This document shows, piece by piece, positions 11,901 to 23,267 of a stretch of 64,000 bases of DNA. The position numbers and the translations under genes are program-made. The notes beneath the pieces are model-generated. The model saw only the letters and a program-made list of their open reading frames with translations, made no database searches and had not been told where the DNA came from. The stretch's first letter is position 1. Every line of letters starts with the position of its first letter. Origin of the DNA: Spirodela intermedia (taxonomy: Eukaryota > Streptophyta > Magnoliopsida > Alismatales > Araceae); NCBI GenBank assembly GCA_902729315.2, contig LR746269.1:253001-317000 (forward strand), written 5' to 3'.

Positions 11901-12796
11901 GAGGAATTCGTCACCGCGTCAGAGAGGGAAGCGTTCACCGCCAGGCTTCAGGAGGTGGAGGACTGGCTGTACGACGAGGGAGAGGACGAGACGAAGGGCG
12001 TCTACATTGCAAAGCTCGAGGAGCTCAAAAAGGTAAACCTTGCGTCCTCTACATTCCTCCTCCTTTCTCCTCTCTTTGTGGCCTCTGCTTGACCCTGCGT
12101 GCCGTACGCAGCAAGGAGGCCCCATCGAGGAGCGCTACAAGGAGAGCCTGGAGAGGGGGCCAGCCATCGACCAGCTCGTTTACTGCATCAGCAGCTACAG
12201 GGAGGCCGCCCTCTCTGCGGACCCCAAGTTCGACCATATCGACATTGCGGAGAAGCAGAAGGTACACTGCGGCTGCCCCCGCCCCTCCTCCTGCCCCTGC
12301 CCTCCTGTGGCGCCTTATTGGAACCCCTGCTTGCTTGTGAGCCTGTGACTGATTGATTCGTCATTCATTGGACGTATGTTGCTGATGGGTGGTATAGGTT
12401 ATAAACGAATGCGGCGAAGCCGAGGCTTGGCTTGCGGAGAAGAGGCAGCAGCAGGAGGCCCTCCCCAAGTACGCCACTCCCGTTCTTCTCTCCACCGATT
12501 TGAAGAGGAAAGCCGAATCCCTTGACAGGTATTTTCTTTTCTTCCCCCATCCTCTATCTCTCTCTCTCTAAACTGGGTTGGTTGGTGTGTGCAGGTCATG
12601 CAAGCCCATAATGACGAAGCCTCGTCCGGCGCCGGCAAAGCCTCAGACCCCACCGACGCCGCCGCCGCCCGCCGAGCACCCGGCGGAGGAGGGCGCGGAA
12701 GAGCAGAGCACCGGCGACGCCGCCCCCGCCCACCCCTCGGAGGCCATGGACACCGACAAGCCCGGCGAGCCCGAGCCTTCTCCCCCGGCCGCCTGA
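8962..12796 (+). CDS. HSP70-15: Hsp110/SSE-like heat shock protein 70 (HSP70-14/15 type)
   Basis: Cytosolic or nuclear nucleotide exchange factor and holdase of the Hsp110 subfamily. Exons: 8962-10131, 10785-11012, 11115-11210, 11312-11521, 11606-11800, 11886-12032, 12112-12261, 12398-12528, 12595-12796, about 842 aa, close to Arabidopsis HSP70-14/15. The actin-like ATPase domain (residues 1-385, nearly all in exon 1) starts with VGFDFGNENC and includes the phosphate loops IPVYFTDLQRRAV and HETTATALAYG. The substrate domain (about 395-500) contains the Hsp110-type acidic insertion (exon 4, with repeated ME/ED-rich residues). A helical lid follows, and then a proline/glutamate-rich tail ending EPSPPAA instead of EEVD, typical of Hsp110. 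The 3' introns are short and GC-rich. HSE-like dyads lie upstream. Confidence 0.95.
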
Positions 12797-13379
12797 TTAT
12801 CCCTCCCCCCCTCCCCCCCGCACAGCGTCGTTGTTAATTTTTCCTCTTTTTTTTTTTTTGATGGGCCTGTTTGAAACCGCGGTAGTTTTCCTCTCGGACT
12901 CTCTTTGACTCGTCCTTTTTAGCTGATTTGTAGCACCGCGTCACCCTCCTGTTTTATAGACACACAAGATTACCTTCAAATTGCCGGCGACACATTCTTC
13001 CGAGTCCATTCGGTAACCGGGACCTCTCCCTCCACCATCCTTCCTGACGCTTTTCAGTGTGCGCAGCGAAACGTGTTCAAAATGTACGGGGTAGATGCCA
13101 GCTGGATTAGTTACGTCGTTAGAGATTCGGAATATCGGATCGGGTTGGGGCGAATCCTTGTGGGGTCCCTAGTGGTATCGGGAGGCGCACCACCCCCCCC
13201 CGGGAATTGGCGCCAAAACCTCTCCGTTTGGATTACGTGTTGTATAAAGACGAAGAGCCGGACTTAATAGTAGCTTCGACGCATTCTTCTCCCCCCGTCT
13301 GCTCTCTCTCTCTCACACAGCATTGTCGACCTACCTGCTCGACGGCCATTGCCGGGTTGGAGGAGGGAGGGAAGGTCAA
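12797..13379. other. Intergenic: HSP70 3' end and MSH7 promoter
   Basis: Contains a T-rich stretch near 12848-12860 and a (C)n run at about 13190-13201. A TATA-like TTGTATAAAGA at about 13239 sits 140 bases before the MSH7 start codon. No other gene is seen. Confidence 0.5.
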
Positions 13380-16300
13380 ATGCAGCGGCAGAAGTCGATC
13401 CTGAGTTTCTTCCAGAGACCTTCCCCGGAGAACCAGTTTAAGTCCGGCGCCTCTCTCTCTGGCGCGCCGGTCCCCTCTTCCAGTTCCGCTTTGCACCGCG
13501 CAGGGTCTCAGCAGAGTGGCTACTCCGCGGATGATAACACCTCCAATGAGCATATGCTTCCCCCGGTTATCAGGGGGACAGACACCCCGCCCGAGAAGCC
13601 TCCTCGTCCTCTCATTCCGTCGAGATTGCCTACGGGTGGCAGCGGTGACGTTGTTGCTCGGCCTTTCGCAAGCATAATGCATAAATTTGTGAAGAGAGTG
13701 AAGTTCGAGGCGAACCCCATGGGTTGCGCCTTCCCTTCGCTTGAGTAAGCATTCTCGTTTCTTTTGTGGTCTCAGTTGTTTCTCTCGATTAACTCTGTCC
13801 AAGTGGTTTATGGTCCAAACTTGTGTACCGATTAATGTATCCCACGAGTTCTTTATATGTGTGCGTGCATGTAGAATTGCTCTTACCGGAGTATATGATT
13901 TTCGGGAAATATTTTTTTACCTTTGTATATTCCCCGTCGTATATGGCTTCGTGTTTTTCTACGGTTATCAGTTAAATGGTCTGTCCATGTTTGGGATATT
14001 CGCCAAACTTTTGTATTTATTTTATGTATGATGCACCACAAGCCTGGCCTCTACTCTCCCTAAACAGTTTCCTTGATGAAAAGAAATGTATAATCCTACC
14101 TCCTGAGTTTGAGTTGTCACATGCGTCGAAATGTGCATTTGCTTGGGGTCGAAGCTGACTCCGGATTTTCACCCCTTTTGCTCGCCAGGACTGTGGACGA
14201 TCAGGGTGCGGTCAAGTGTCTCCCAGAATCAGCTAAAAGAGATGGGATTCACGACGACTATGTGAATATCGAAACAATGAGCAGTGATCCATTGAATGTA
14301 TCTACTTCAGTTGAGGCAAACAACAAGAATGACGGCGATGGAGACCTTGTATCACTCGAACTTGAACCTACAACTCCGGGGCCAGAAACTCCAGCGATGA
14401 GGCGATTTGCTCCCCGTTCGAAGAGAATGCAAGACGAAGTCGATTCTGTCAATGAAAATCAGCATTCTCTTTTCCTAGAATCTAGCAAGAGGATGAAGCT
14501 GATTCGTGAGTCAGCACAAAACAAGGTGGCTGATGAGAGGGTCTCTGAAGCTGCAGGCAGTAAATTTGAATGGCTAAACCCAGCCTTCATTAAAGATGCC
14601 AATGGTAGAAGACCAAATGATCCTCAGTATGATAAGAAGACTCTATACATGCCTCCTGGTGAATTAGCCAAGATGTCGGCTTCCCAGAAACAGTATTGGA
14701 ATGTAAAATGTCGTTACATGGATGTTATTCTGTTCTTTAAAGTTGTAAGTTTCCAGTCTCTGATTTTTTATTTAAAATATTTTTCAGTTTTCTTTTTTCA
14801 TGTCATATGAGCGTATTCTTGTTTTTTCTGTCCCCCCTCTCGGCATCTGCATATCTTTTAAGCTTTCTCCACCTGTCATTGTTTTTCTTTTTCTTTTGTA
14901 GACAAATATTTCGACACTTCTATCTGGTGTCTGATTTTATTTTTGACATTCTTCGTTCCTAAAATTAGGGGAAGTTTTATGAGCTTTATGAGTTAGATGC
15001 TGAAGTTGGGCACAAAGAACTGGATTGGAGGATTACACATAGTGGCGTGGGTAAATGTAAACAGGTAATTTTCGATTTGATCTGTCGCTGCTTCCGTTGT
15101 TATGTTTCTTATTTCAAGTTACCTGCATTTCAATATTTCTGCACTGTCTACTGTGCATATGATATTCTGTTCTTCGAATTGTGATTTTGATTTGCATATT
15201 CCAAGTCCTTCGATTTACATTCAGTTTGCATATTTCGTGAGATTTTGTCTAGCTTACCCTATCAGAATTATCATGAATTTTTTTATAGTTCTATGAAATG
15301 GTCGTTAGGAATCCATAACTTTTTGACCTTTTTTCTTTCTCAAAACCTTTATTTACAAGTAGGATATTCGGGATACATTTTTTTTCAAAAGGACTATTAA
15401 CGACAGGAATTACTAGATCAGTATTTGGTCAGTTTTGAGGAACTCCGCCCTCTTTTGACGTATCCTAATTACTTCCGTAATTTTGTAACGTGATTGAAAC
15501 AGAGATCTGTCCCTAGCAGATCTATCGTTTACATTTTTTGTTTCTTCCTGTTTACTCGTCTTAAGAAACTCCTGGACTATTTACATTTTCTAAACAAACA
15601 GGTTGGCATTTCTGAGAGTGGAATTGACGATGCTGTTCAGAAGCTTATCTCTCGAGGGTAAATGTTGCTATTATCTTTAAATTCTGATGGACATTCTCAA
15701 GTATGATTGGTATTTTTTGCAATTTTTCAAAGCATTCGACTGCTTGCAGGTGGGGAGAAGAAAATGACCGATATCATTACTGGTATCTACAGGTTGAAAG
15801 AAAAAATAGTAAGAAAGAGAAAAGCATGAAGAATAAAGAAGTAAAAATGCGAATACAGTAATAGAAAATCATATTCTTTTCAATTCACTCTCGATTTATG
15901 TCTTCAACCGGGGTTTTTTTCTTAAATTTGACGAACATTCTGAAATTTTATTTGATTAGGGTTATATATATATATATATATATATATTGTATAATTAGGT
16001 CTAAATGAATATAACAGAGTTAACAGACTGCTCAGAAATTTGTTTGCAAAATATGTTGCACGGGTTCTCATCAACGGTGGCAACAAAATGTGGTCCTGGT
16101 TATGGTTTTAATTTTTTTCCTGTACAATGAAATGCCATTGGATTCTAATACAATCGCTACTACCAGATAAGTCTGACCTATAATTACGCATAAATCTCAC
16201 TCTGTTAATAGAGATGTTTCAGATTTGCGTTAACTATTTTTTTATAAAAAGTCCTGCAGTTACGTCCAACGAACTTTGAGCTATTTTTGAGTGTCATTTC

Positions 16301-18944
16301 ATACGTTTGTACTGGATTGCATATTCTTGGACCATAATTCTGATAAATTAGATGAAATACCTAAAAGTTTCTCCTCTTTAAGTATAAGAGGACAGTTGAA
16401 TCTGTTTAAAATAGAACAAAGTATTGTTAATGAGTGGATTACTGTAGACATGGTCCTATTATTAAAGGAGGACGTGAACCTACTAATAGTTATCATTTCA
16501 TGTCTTGATATAGGGAAGGGCATATGCATGTAATATCATTCATTTATGATTGTGGCATACAGTTTTCTCCATTTTGCGCGTGGTGGGGTAGAGAAAGAAA
16601 TATGTAGATATTCAATTGTGACAGTCAAGCTTCATTTCACACCCTTTTCCTAAAAAGTCTGATTTTTATTCATGCATCATTATGTATATGCACTTTTTAC
16701 GACATAGCCTACTGCCTTCATCATATTTTATCAGTCATTAGTTATTATCGTTATTTAGTATTATCATTTTATTATTTAAGGTATAAAGTTGGTCGGATTG
16801 AACAAGTTGAGACTGCCAATCAAGCCAAAGCCAGGGGATCGACTTCTGTGAGTATTTAGAATGCATCTCATTGGTATTGCTCGTTCTTGTTTATATTTTT
16901 ATTGAATCTGAGTTGGGTAAGAACATTCACGGAGGGAACCAACATATCCTAACTTTTGGATGCATATTGTTACTCTTGCCTTTATGTTGCCAGCTATTTT
17001 TTGTGCTCGCATTTGATTTATTGGGAAGCGTGGCATACCAGCAATCTTGTACCTTTTTTCACCTTAGAAGGATTTTTTCTTCGTTGCAATGGGATACCAA
17101 TATATCTTTCAACATAATACTTCCGAAATTGCACTTAAATCAGAAAAATGTTTTTAATGGATTCATTCTGTACATCATCACACTTAAATGAGAAAAAATG
17201 TTTATAATGGATTCATTCTGTACGTCATCCATTCTCATCACGAATATCATGGCTATTTCACTTATTACACTTTCAATTTGGCAAGATTTCTGTTGTCTTG
17301 AGGCTCATTGCTAGGATTTCGAGCAGGTTCAAATTTGTCCGAATCGAAACTTTAAATTCTTTCCAGACAGAAAAGTTGTGAGGATTTCCACCTTGGAATT
17401 TTTATGATCTGGTTGAGGTGCATCCCATGCAGAAAGTGCGAGAGATTCGATTGGTGATGCGTCATTCTCTGCAAATGCAAGAAACTAGTAACTCTCACTA
17501 ATTTTTCATTTTACGGTGCTACATCCACTTGAATCGGGATGATCTCACTCTTCGGCTGAGATGTTTTTCGAAATCTGAACTCGCTCCAATAAGGTGGCAG
17601 CCGTAATTTTTAAAATTTTAGGTTTTTTTCGTTGACCTAATTTTCTTGTCTTTACATGAAACACGCTTATTTTATTATATTCTATAAAAAAAAAAATCAA
17701 AATTCATTACATTAGGCTGGTTCATGCCTCCTCCATCGTACCCATCTCGTGGTTAAATTCTGCGGTGAATTTTTGGTCTACCTTCATCTTCTAAGAAGTA
17801 GAATACTTTTATCTTTAAGATGACAAAATTTTCAATTGCCTTTTTCCTTGTATTTTTCAGGTGATCCAAAGAAAATTAGTCCATGTCTTTTCCCGATCAA
17901 CTATGACTGATGGATGCATTGGACCAGAAGCTGTTCATCTCCTAGCATTAAAAGAGGTCCACCATTTTTCGCATTGAATTTTATTCCGCAGAATTCAACA
18001 AAGCATACTCATCATGAGCAGTAATATGCTGACCCATCTTTAATCCAAACGATCATTACTAAAATGCCTCAAATCTCCCCCAGTTTTTCATCAATGCCAC
18101 CTTCTTTGTGCCCAACATAGATCGATGATGATCACAGAGACTGAAGATTAGGTTTATTCATCGTACGGCAATGACAATCCTAGAAACTGCTGATTGGCTT
18201 CATTCAACATACATCAATGATGATCCCACACATTGAAAATAGGACTCATTTTTTATTTTTATTTTGTGATTCTCGTCTGCATCCAGGGAAACAATATCTC
18301 AAAGAATGGTAAGACCGTCTATGGCTTCGCTTTTGTGGACTGTGCGGCATTACGATTTTGGGTCGGCTCTATGGAAGACGATGCTTCCTGTTCAGCTTTG
18401 GGGACTCTACTGATGCAGGTAGGCTCACCCGCCCAACCCTTTCGAGCTGTCCTCTCCCACAAGAAGCAAGATTCTGACATTGAACCTTGTTCAGGTTTCA
18501 CCCAGGGAAGTGCTTTACGAAAACAGAGGTTTTTTCCTCAAAACCAGCGGTCTGATTCTCATAAAATCTTCTATTTTACCTTTAGCCTGCAACTCATTGT
18601 GTTTAGCTGCGCAGGCCTCTGTGTGGACTCTGAAAAGGCTCTCAGAAAGTACGCCTCAACAGGTACACATAGGTCTAGATGTACGACAGAAAATTACTCT
18701 CCAAACACGTGGATCTGACGCCAGCGTTATTCGTCACATTCAGATTCCCGTCCGGTGCAGTTGACTCCTGCAGCCTCCAGCGGCAGCCTTCTCGGTGCTT
18801 CTGAAATCCATGAATTAATTACCTCTAAAGGATACTTCAAAGGCTCTTCTTTATCTTGGTCATCGGCAGTAGGCGGTGAAAGACACCAGGATCTCGTCAT
18901 CTGTGCCTTGGGTGTACTGGTCGACCACTTATCGCGGTTGATGG

Positions 18945-18988
<44 letters not shown>

Positions 18989-21390
18989 AGATTCATATTT
19001 ATGTATTTCGCTAGATATGACTTGCTTCATATCTCATCCCTGCCTGCCTTTAAACCAGCTCGGTGATCTTCTGCGTAATGGAGATATCTTGCCATATCAC
19101 GTCTACGGAAGCTGCCTCAGAATGGACGGTCAGACTCTCGTGAATCTGGAAATCTTCTGCAACAATGTCAACGGTGGCTTGTCAGGCAAGCATCCTTCTT
19201 TCTTCTGTTTTCTTTTTTTTTTTTTAAGGCTGAAGCATCAGAAATTTGCCCGTGAGGGGCTCGGCGTCATTTCTTTCCTTTTTTTTCTTTTTTTACCGTC
19301 TATTTTCCTGAACGCAGGCACCTTGTACAAATTCCTAGACCACTGTTTGACCGCGCCCGGTAGAAGGCTCTTGAGAAGGTGGATCTGCCATCCATTGAAG
19401 GACGTCGAGGAGGTCAACGACCGGCTTAATGTGGTGGAAGCCATAGCAACAAATGAGGGTCTGGCCTCCCAGATTTCGGAGGGTCTGCGGAAGCTCCCTG
19501 ATCTGGAAAGGCTGCTGGCCCGCGTTAAGTCCAGCCTCGGCTCTTCCTCCACTCTCTTACTGCCGTTGGTCGGAGAAAGAGTGCTCAAAGAAAGGGTACT
19601 CTTCCAGTTGACCAATGCCCCCCCTCCCCCCCTCATTCTTACCCTGTCATTGTCAACCCTTAACGTCTTCCTACTCACTGTGCAGGTGAAGTCGTTTGGG
19701 CATCTCGTCAAGGGTCTGCGGCCGGGGGTTGACTTGCTGAAGGTTCTCCAGGAGAAGGGCTGTCAGATCCCATCGCTGTCTAAGATCCTGAACTGTCCGG
19801 CGATGCCAGAGCTCCACCAGTTCCTAAGCCTGTTCGAAACCGCCATAGAAGCCAGTTTCCCTGACTACCAGGTTCCCCTCCCCCGCCCCCATCATGGATA
19901 TCTATCTGGTTCCTCTGTTTTGCTGTCGGATCTCTCAGTTCCTTCTTTTCTTCTACTTCTTCTTCTCTTCTAGAACCACGCTGTGAAGGACGGGGATCCT
20001 GAGGCGTATCGCACCCTTGCGGAGCTCTTCTGCGAGCGGACCGCCGAGTGGGCCCGAGTCAACCATGCTCTCTCCTGCGCGGACGTCCTGCGGTCCTTCG
20101 CCGTGGCGGCGGGCATCTCCGGTGGGCCCATGAAGCGGCCAGTTCTTCTGCCAGCTGGCGACGAGAACAGAGGCCCAGTGCTCGAGATTCGAGGGCTCTG
20201 GCATCCCTACGCCGTGGGGGAAAACGGGGACAGACCGGTCCCGAATGACGTGTACCTCGGCGGCCACAGTGGCCGCTCCGCTGGACAGAATCCACGCACA
20301 CTGCTGCTGACGGGGCCGAACATGGGCGGGAAGTCGACCCTGTTGCGCGCCACGTGTTTGGCGGCTGTGCTGGCCCAGGTTAGTTAGCTGGTTTCTCTCA
20401 CTCACTCACTCACTCACCCGCAATTTATTCGCCACAAAACGAAACTGAGGTTTCTGACGGTTCGTTCCTCTGTCGTCTGACTTTGAGCAGCTGGGCTGCT
20501 ACGTTCCTTGCGACTCCTTCCTTCTCTCAATCGTGGATGTGATGTTCACGCGACTCGGCGCCGTAGATCGTATCATGTCCGGAGAAAGTGAGTAAGCTAA
20601 GCTTCTCTCTCTCTCTCTCTCTCTCTCTGTGTCAGGGTTAACCTCGTGTGTTCTAGATGATTCTGGATGCCTGATGGGAGCTTCTTGCAGGCACCTTCTA
20701 CGTGGAATGCGCCGAGACGGCGTCGATTCTCCAGAGTGCGAGCCAGGACTCCCTGGTCCTGCTCGACGAGCTGGGGAGGGGCACCAGCACCTTCGACGGA
20801 TACGCCATAGCCTACGCCGTCAGTCCTCTGACCTTTATCCTCTGACCTCTTGTGACCTTTGTTGACCTTTGTTGACCTTTGTGGACCTCCGATCCCAGGT
20901 CCTGCGGCATCTCCTGGAGCAGGTTGACTGCCGGCTGCTCTTCGCCACCCACTACCACCCCCTCACCAAGGAGTTCGCCTCCCACCCCCGAGTCAACCTC
21001 CAGCACATGGCCTACATCTTCCGCCAGGACGGGGAGAAGGAGCTGGTCTTCCTGTACAAACTCGCAGCGGGGCCCTGCCCGGAGAGCTACGGGATGCAGG
21101 TGGCCCTCACCGCCGGCATCCCCCCCGAGGTGGTCAACTCCGCCGCCGCTGCCGCTGCCAGGATGAAGGCCTCCACCACCGAGAGCTTCCGGTCCAGCGA
21201 GGCCAGGTCAACCTTCTCCACTCTGCACGAAGTCTGGCTCCGGACCCTCCTCGCCGTTTCCTACGGCGGCAGCGGCGGCGGCGACCCTCCGGACGAGGAC
21301 GCCTCCGACACTCTCCTCTGCCTCTGGCACGAGCTTCGCAGCTTCTACACGAGTCAGCGGCCGCAGCAAGAGATCCGTGTCAACTTTTGA
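13380..21390 (+). CDS. MSH7: DNA mismatch repair protein MSH7 (MutS homologue)
   Basis: Plant-specific MutS homologue that pairs with MSH2 (MutS-gamma) to recognise mismatches; the wheat orthologue influences homoeologous recombination. Exons: 13380-13744, 14189-14744, 14969-15064, 15602-15657, 16781-16847, 17861-17956, 18287-18418, 18495-18528, 18615-18662, 18744-18943, 19059-19185, 19318-19595, 19686-19871, 19974-20378, 20491-20587, 20691-20818, 20899-21390, about 1120 aa. A PIP-box-like QKSILSFF lies at residues 4-11. The mismatch-binding Phe-x-Glu is in GKFYELYE (about 308-315). The connector, lever and clamp follow, then Walker [10 protein letters not shown] (about 861-869), the [14 protein letters not shown] Walker B block and the FATHYH switch. 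It lacks the Tudor domain of plant MSH6 and resembles MSH7 at the N-terminus, which decides the paralogue. Intron 11 has a GC donor. Introns in the first half are long and AT-rich, later ones short. Confidence 0.95.
15965..15988 (+). repeat. (TA)n microsatellite in MSH7 intron 4
   Basis: Run of TA dinucleotides in the long AT-rich intron between exons 4 and 5. Confidence 0.85.
17132..17229 (+). repeat. 49-bp tandem duplication in MSH7 intron 5
   Basis: Units 17132-17180 and 17181-17229 both begin CACTTAAAT and end with ATTCATTCTGTAC(A/G)TCATC. They differ at only a few positions, so the duplication is recent. Confidence 0.9.
18950..18985 (+). repeat. (CT)n microsatellite in MSH7 intron 10
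   Basis: Pure CT run a few bases after the exon 10 donor and upstream of the exon 11 acceptor. Confidence 0.9.
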
Positions 21391-21962
21391 AGCGGGCCGT
21401 GGCAGTTATCTAATCCGATTACTGGGCCCACAGTTGTGTTTCAATGTTGGGCTGGGCCAAATTTGGGCGGTTAGCTAAGCGATTACTGGGCCCACATCTT
21501 ATATCGGGCCCTCATGTTTTGGTCGCCCTTCATCTACCGGAGGAATAGGCTCTCTCTCTGTCTGTGTACGTATTTTCTGTTGTCTATGGCAGTTTTGGGG
21601 CGGGAGACATGGGGTATGGAGAAAAGGCTGGGTCCGTGGTTCCGGCAATCTCGTCCGTTCGAAGTTGTGGGGCCCAGGGTAAAGAGGGGAAGAGCAGATA
21701 TTTACCGAGGGTTGGACGGCGCTGATCTCGATCTCGGCATCGTCTTGCCACTTGGCCGGATCGCCGACGAGTAGCTTCGGACTAGCCGCTCCGGCCAACC
21801 CACCCACCCATCGCATCCCCCTCTCCACTGGAATTTGGGACTTGGTGGGGGAGGGCCGAGAGGGATTAGGGTTTTCTTCCGACTCGGATCAGAGGCTAGC
21901 TAGGGCTTCATCCTCCTCTCCCGATCCTGGTCCTGGTCCTGATCCTGCTGCTTGGGGGGGCG
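21391..21962. promoter_or_regulatory. Trihelix gene promoter/leader with duplicated TGGGCCCA module
   Basis: Between MSH7 and the trihelix gene. A 17-base string CGATTACTGGGCCCACA occurs at 21416-21432 and again exactly 64 bases later at 21480-21496. The flanks are also similar (GGC(A/G)GTTA(T/G)CTAA). Each copy contains the palindrome TGGGCCCA, matching the site II (TGGGCC) elements bound by TCP factors in plant promoters. A further GCTGGGCCAA lies between the copies. Confidence 0.6.
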
Positions 21963-23267
21963 ATGGACGACACCGAGGACGACGCCAGGTACCCGCCCAA
22001 TCCCCACCACCATCGGAGCAACTCGTCTACCCATCTCCACAATCTCCCTGGCCGGAACTCCGCCCAGGCCCTCCCGCCCCCCCGACGAAGGTACCCGCGC
22101 GGCGAGGAGGAGGACGACGACGAGGCGGAGGAAGACGAGGAGGTCGAGGGTTCCGAGGCGGAGGAAGAAGGAGAGCAGAACGAGGTGGATCAGTCTGCAG
22201 AGGACGAGGTCGAGGACGATGAGGAGGAGCAAGAGGAGGAAGAGGAGGAGGAGGAGGAGGAGGAGGACCGCCGCGGCGGCGGCGGCGGCGGCGGAGTGGG
22301 GTCCGGTTACCGGCCGGTCAGAGCGGAGGGGCCTTTGAAGAGGCGGAGGAAGCGAAGGAGACTGGACAGGCTTGCCCTAGGGTTCGAGTTCGCCCCACGG
22401 GTGGCTGCTGGTTCCACGCCTTCAGCACCCTCCGCATCGAGGCTGCCTCCTCGCAATTCCCCTGCCGACTGGTCGGAGGACTCGACATTCGTGCTGCTCG
22501 ACGCCTGGGGGGATCTCTACCTTCAGAACGGCCGGAAGAGCATCCGGTCGGAGGAGTGGGTGGAGGTTGCTAAGAAGGTCTCCCAATCGTCGAGAACTGC
22601 CCGCTCTGAGGCTCAATGCAGGAATCGGCTCGATACCCTGAAGAAAAAGTACAAGAAGGAGAAGACGAGGATCTCAGAGTCCTCCGGTTCGAACACCAAG
22701 TGGATCTACTTCTCCAAGATGGACTCGCTGATGTCGCCACCTCCACCCGCGTCCGCCCGGCAGCAGCCGAGGCTCCCCTGCGGCTTCGACTCTGGGGAGT
22801 ACGTGTTCATGAACTCCAAGGTTTATGTGAGCCGATCGAACGACTTGGACGAGATGAGAGACAGTCCGGGAGATTCAGAATGCGAGGAGGAGGACGACGA
22901 TGACGAGTCCGACGGGCTTCCACCAGAGAGGCCCAAGCCCAAGGAGAGCTCGGAGTCGTCCTTCAGGATGCTCGCCGATTCCATCCAGAAGTTTGGGGAG
23001 ATTTACGAGAAGATCGAGGATAGCAAGCGGCAACACATGGCCGAGTTGGAGAGAATGAGGAAAGAGTTCCACGAGGACTTGGAAATGCAGAAGAGGCAGA
23101 TACTCGAGCGAGCCCAGGCCGAGATTGCCAAGATGCGACAGGGTTCCGACGAGGAGGATGACGACGACGACGACGACGACGACGAAGGGGAGGGACAGGA
23201 GGATGACGAGGGCATCAACAACGAAGACGAGGAGATTGATGTTTCCCTGGAGGAAGGGAGTGGTTGA
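21963..23267 (+). CDS. Trihelix transcription factor, SIP1 clade (ASIL-like)
   Basis: Intronless 434-aa nuclear DNA-binding protein. The order is: a short N-terminal region; a long acidic tract of mostly Glu/Asp (about 46-102); a glycine run; a basic KRRRKRRR cluster (about residue 126, likely nuclear localisation signal); a single MYB/SANT-like trihelix domain (about 168-260) with WSEDSTFVLLDAWGDLYLQN, WVEVAKKVSQ and QCRNRLDTLKKKYKKEK; a C-terminal coiled coil (about 345-395, ERMRKEFHEDLEMQKRQIL); and a second Asp/Glu tail. One trihelix plus this coiled coil is the SIP1 arrangement, whose ASIL members repress seed-maturation genes in seedlings (family knowledge). Low-complexity GAG/GAC codons make the acidic tracts prone to length change. 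Confidence 0.92.
   Translation: MDDTEDDARYPPNPHHHRSNSSTHLHNLPGRNSAQALPPPRRRYPRGEEEDDDEAEEDEEVEGSEAEEEGEQNEVDQSAEDEVEDDEEEQEEEEEEEEEEEDRRGGGGGGGVGSGYRPVRAEGPLKRRRKRRRLDRLALGFEFAPRVAAGSTPSAPSASRLPPRNSPADWSEDSTFVLLDAWGDLYLQNGRKSIRSEEWVEVAKKVSQSSRTARSEAQCRNRLDTLKKKYKKEKTRISESSGSNTKWIYFSKMDSLMSPPPPASARQQPRLPCGFDSGEYVFMNSKVYVSRSNDLDEMRDSPGDSECEEEDDDDESDGLPPERPKPKESSESSFRMLADSIQKFGEIYEKIEDSKRQHMAELERMRKEFHEDLEMQKRQILERAQAEIAKMRQGSDEEDDDDDDDDDEGEGQEDDEGINNEDEEIDVSLEEGSG

Noticed and set aside
13073-13267. Small frame in the MSH7 promoter
   Set aside because: No homology-like features. It overlaps the TATA-like element.
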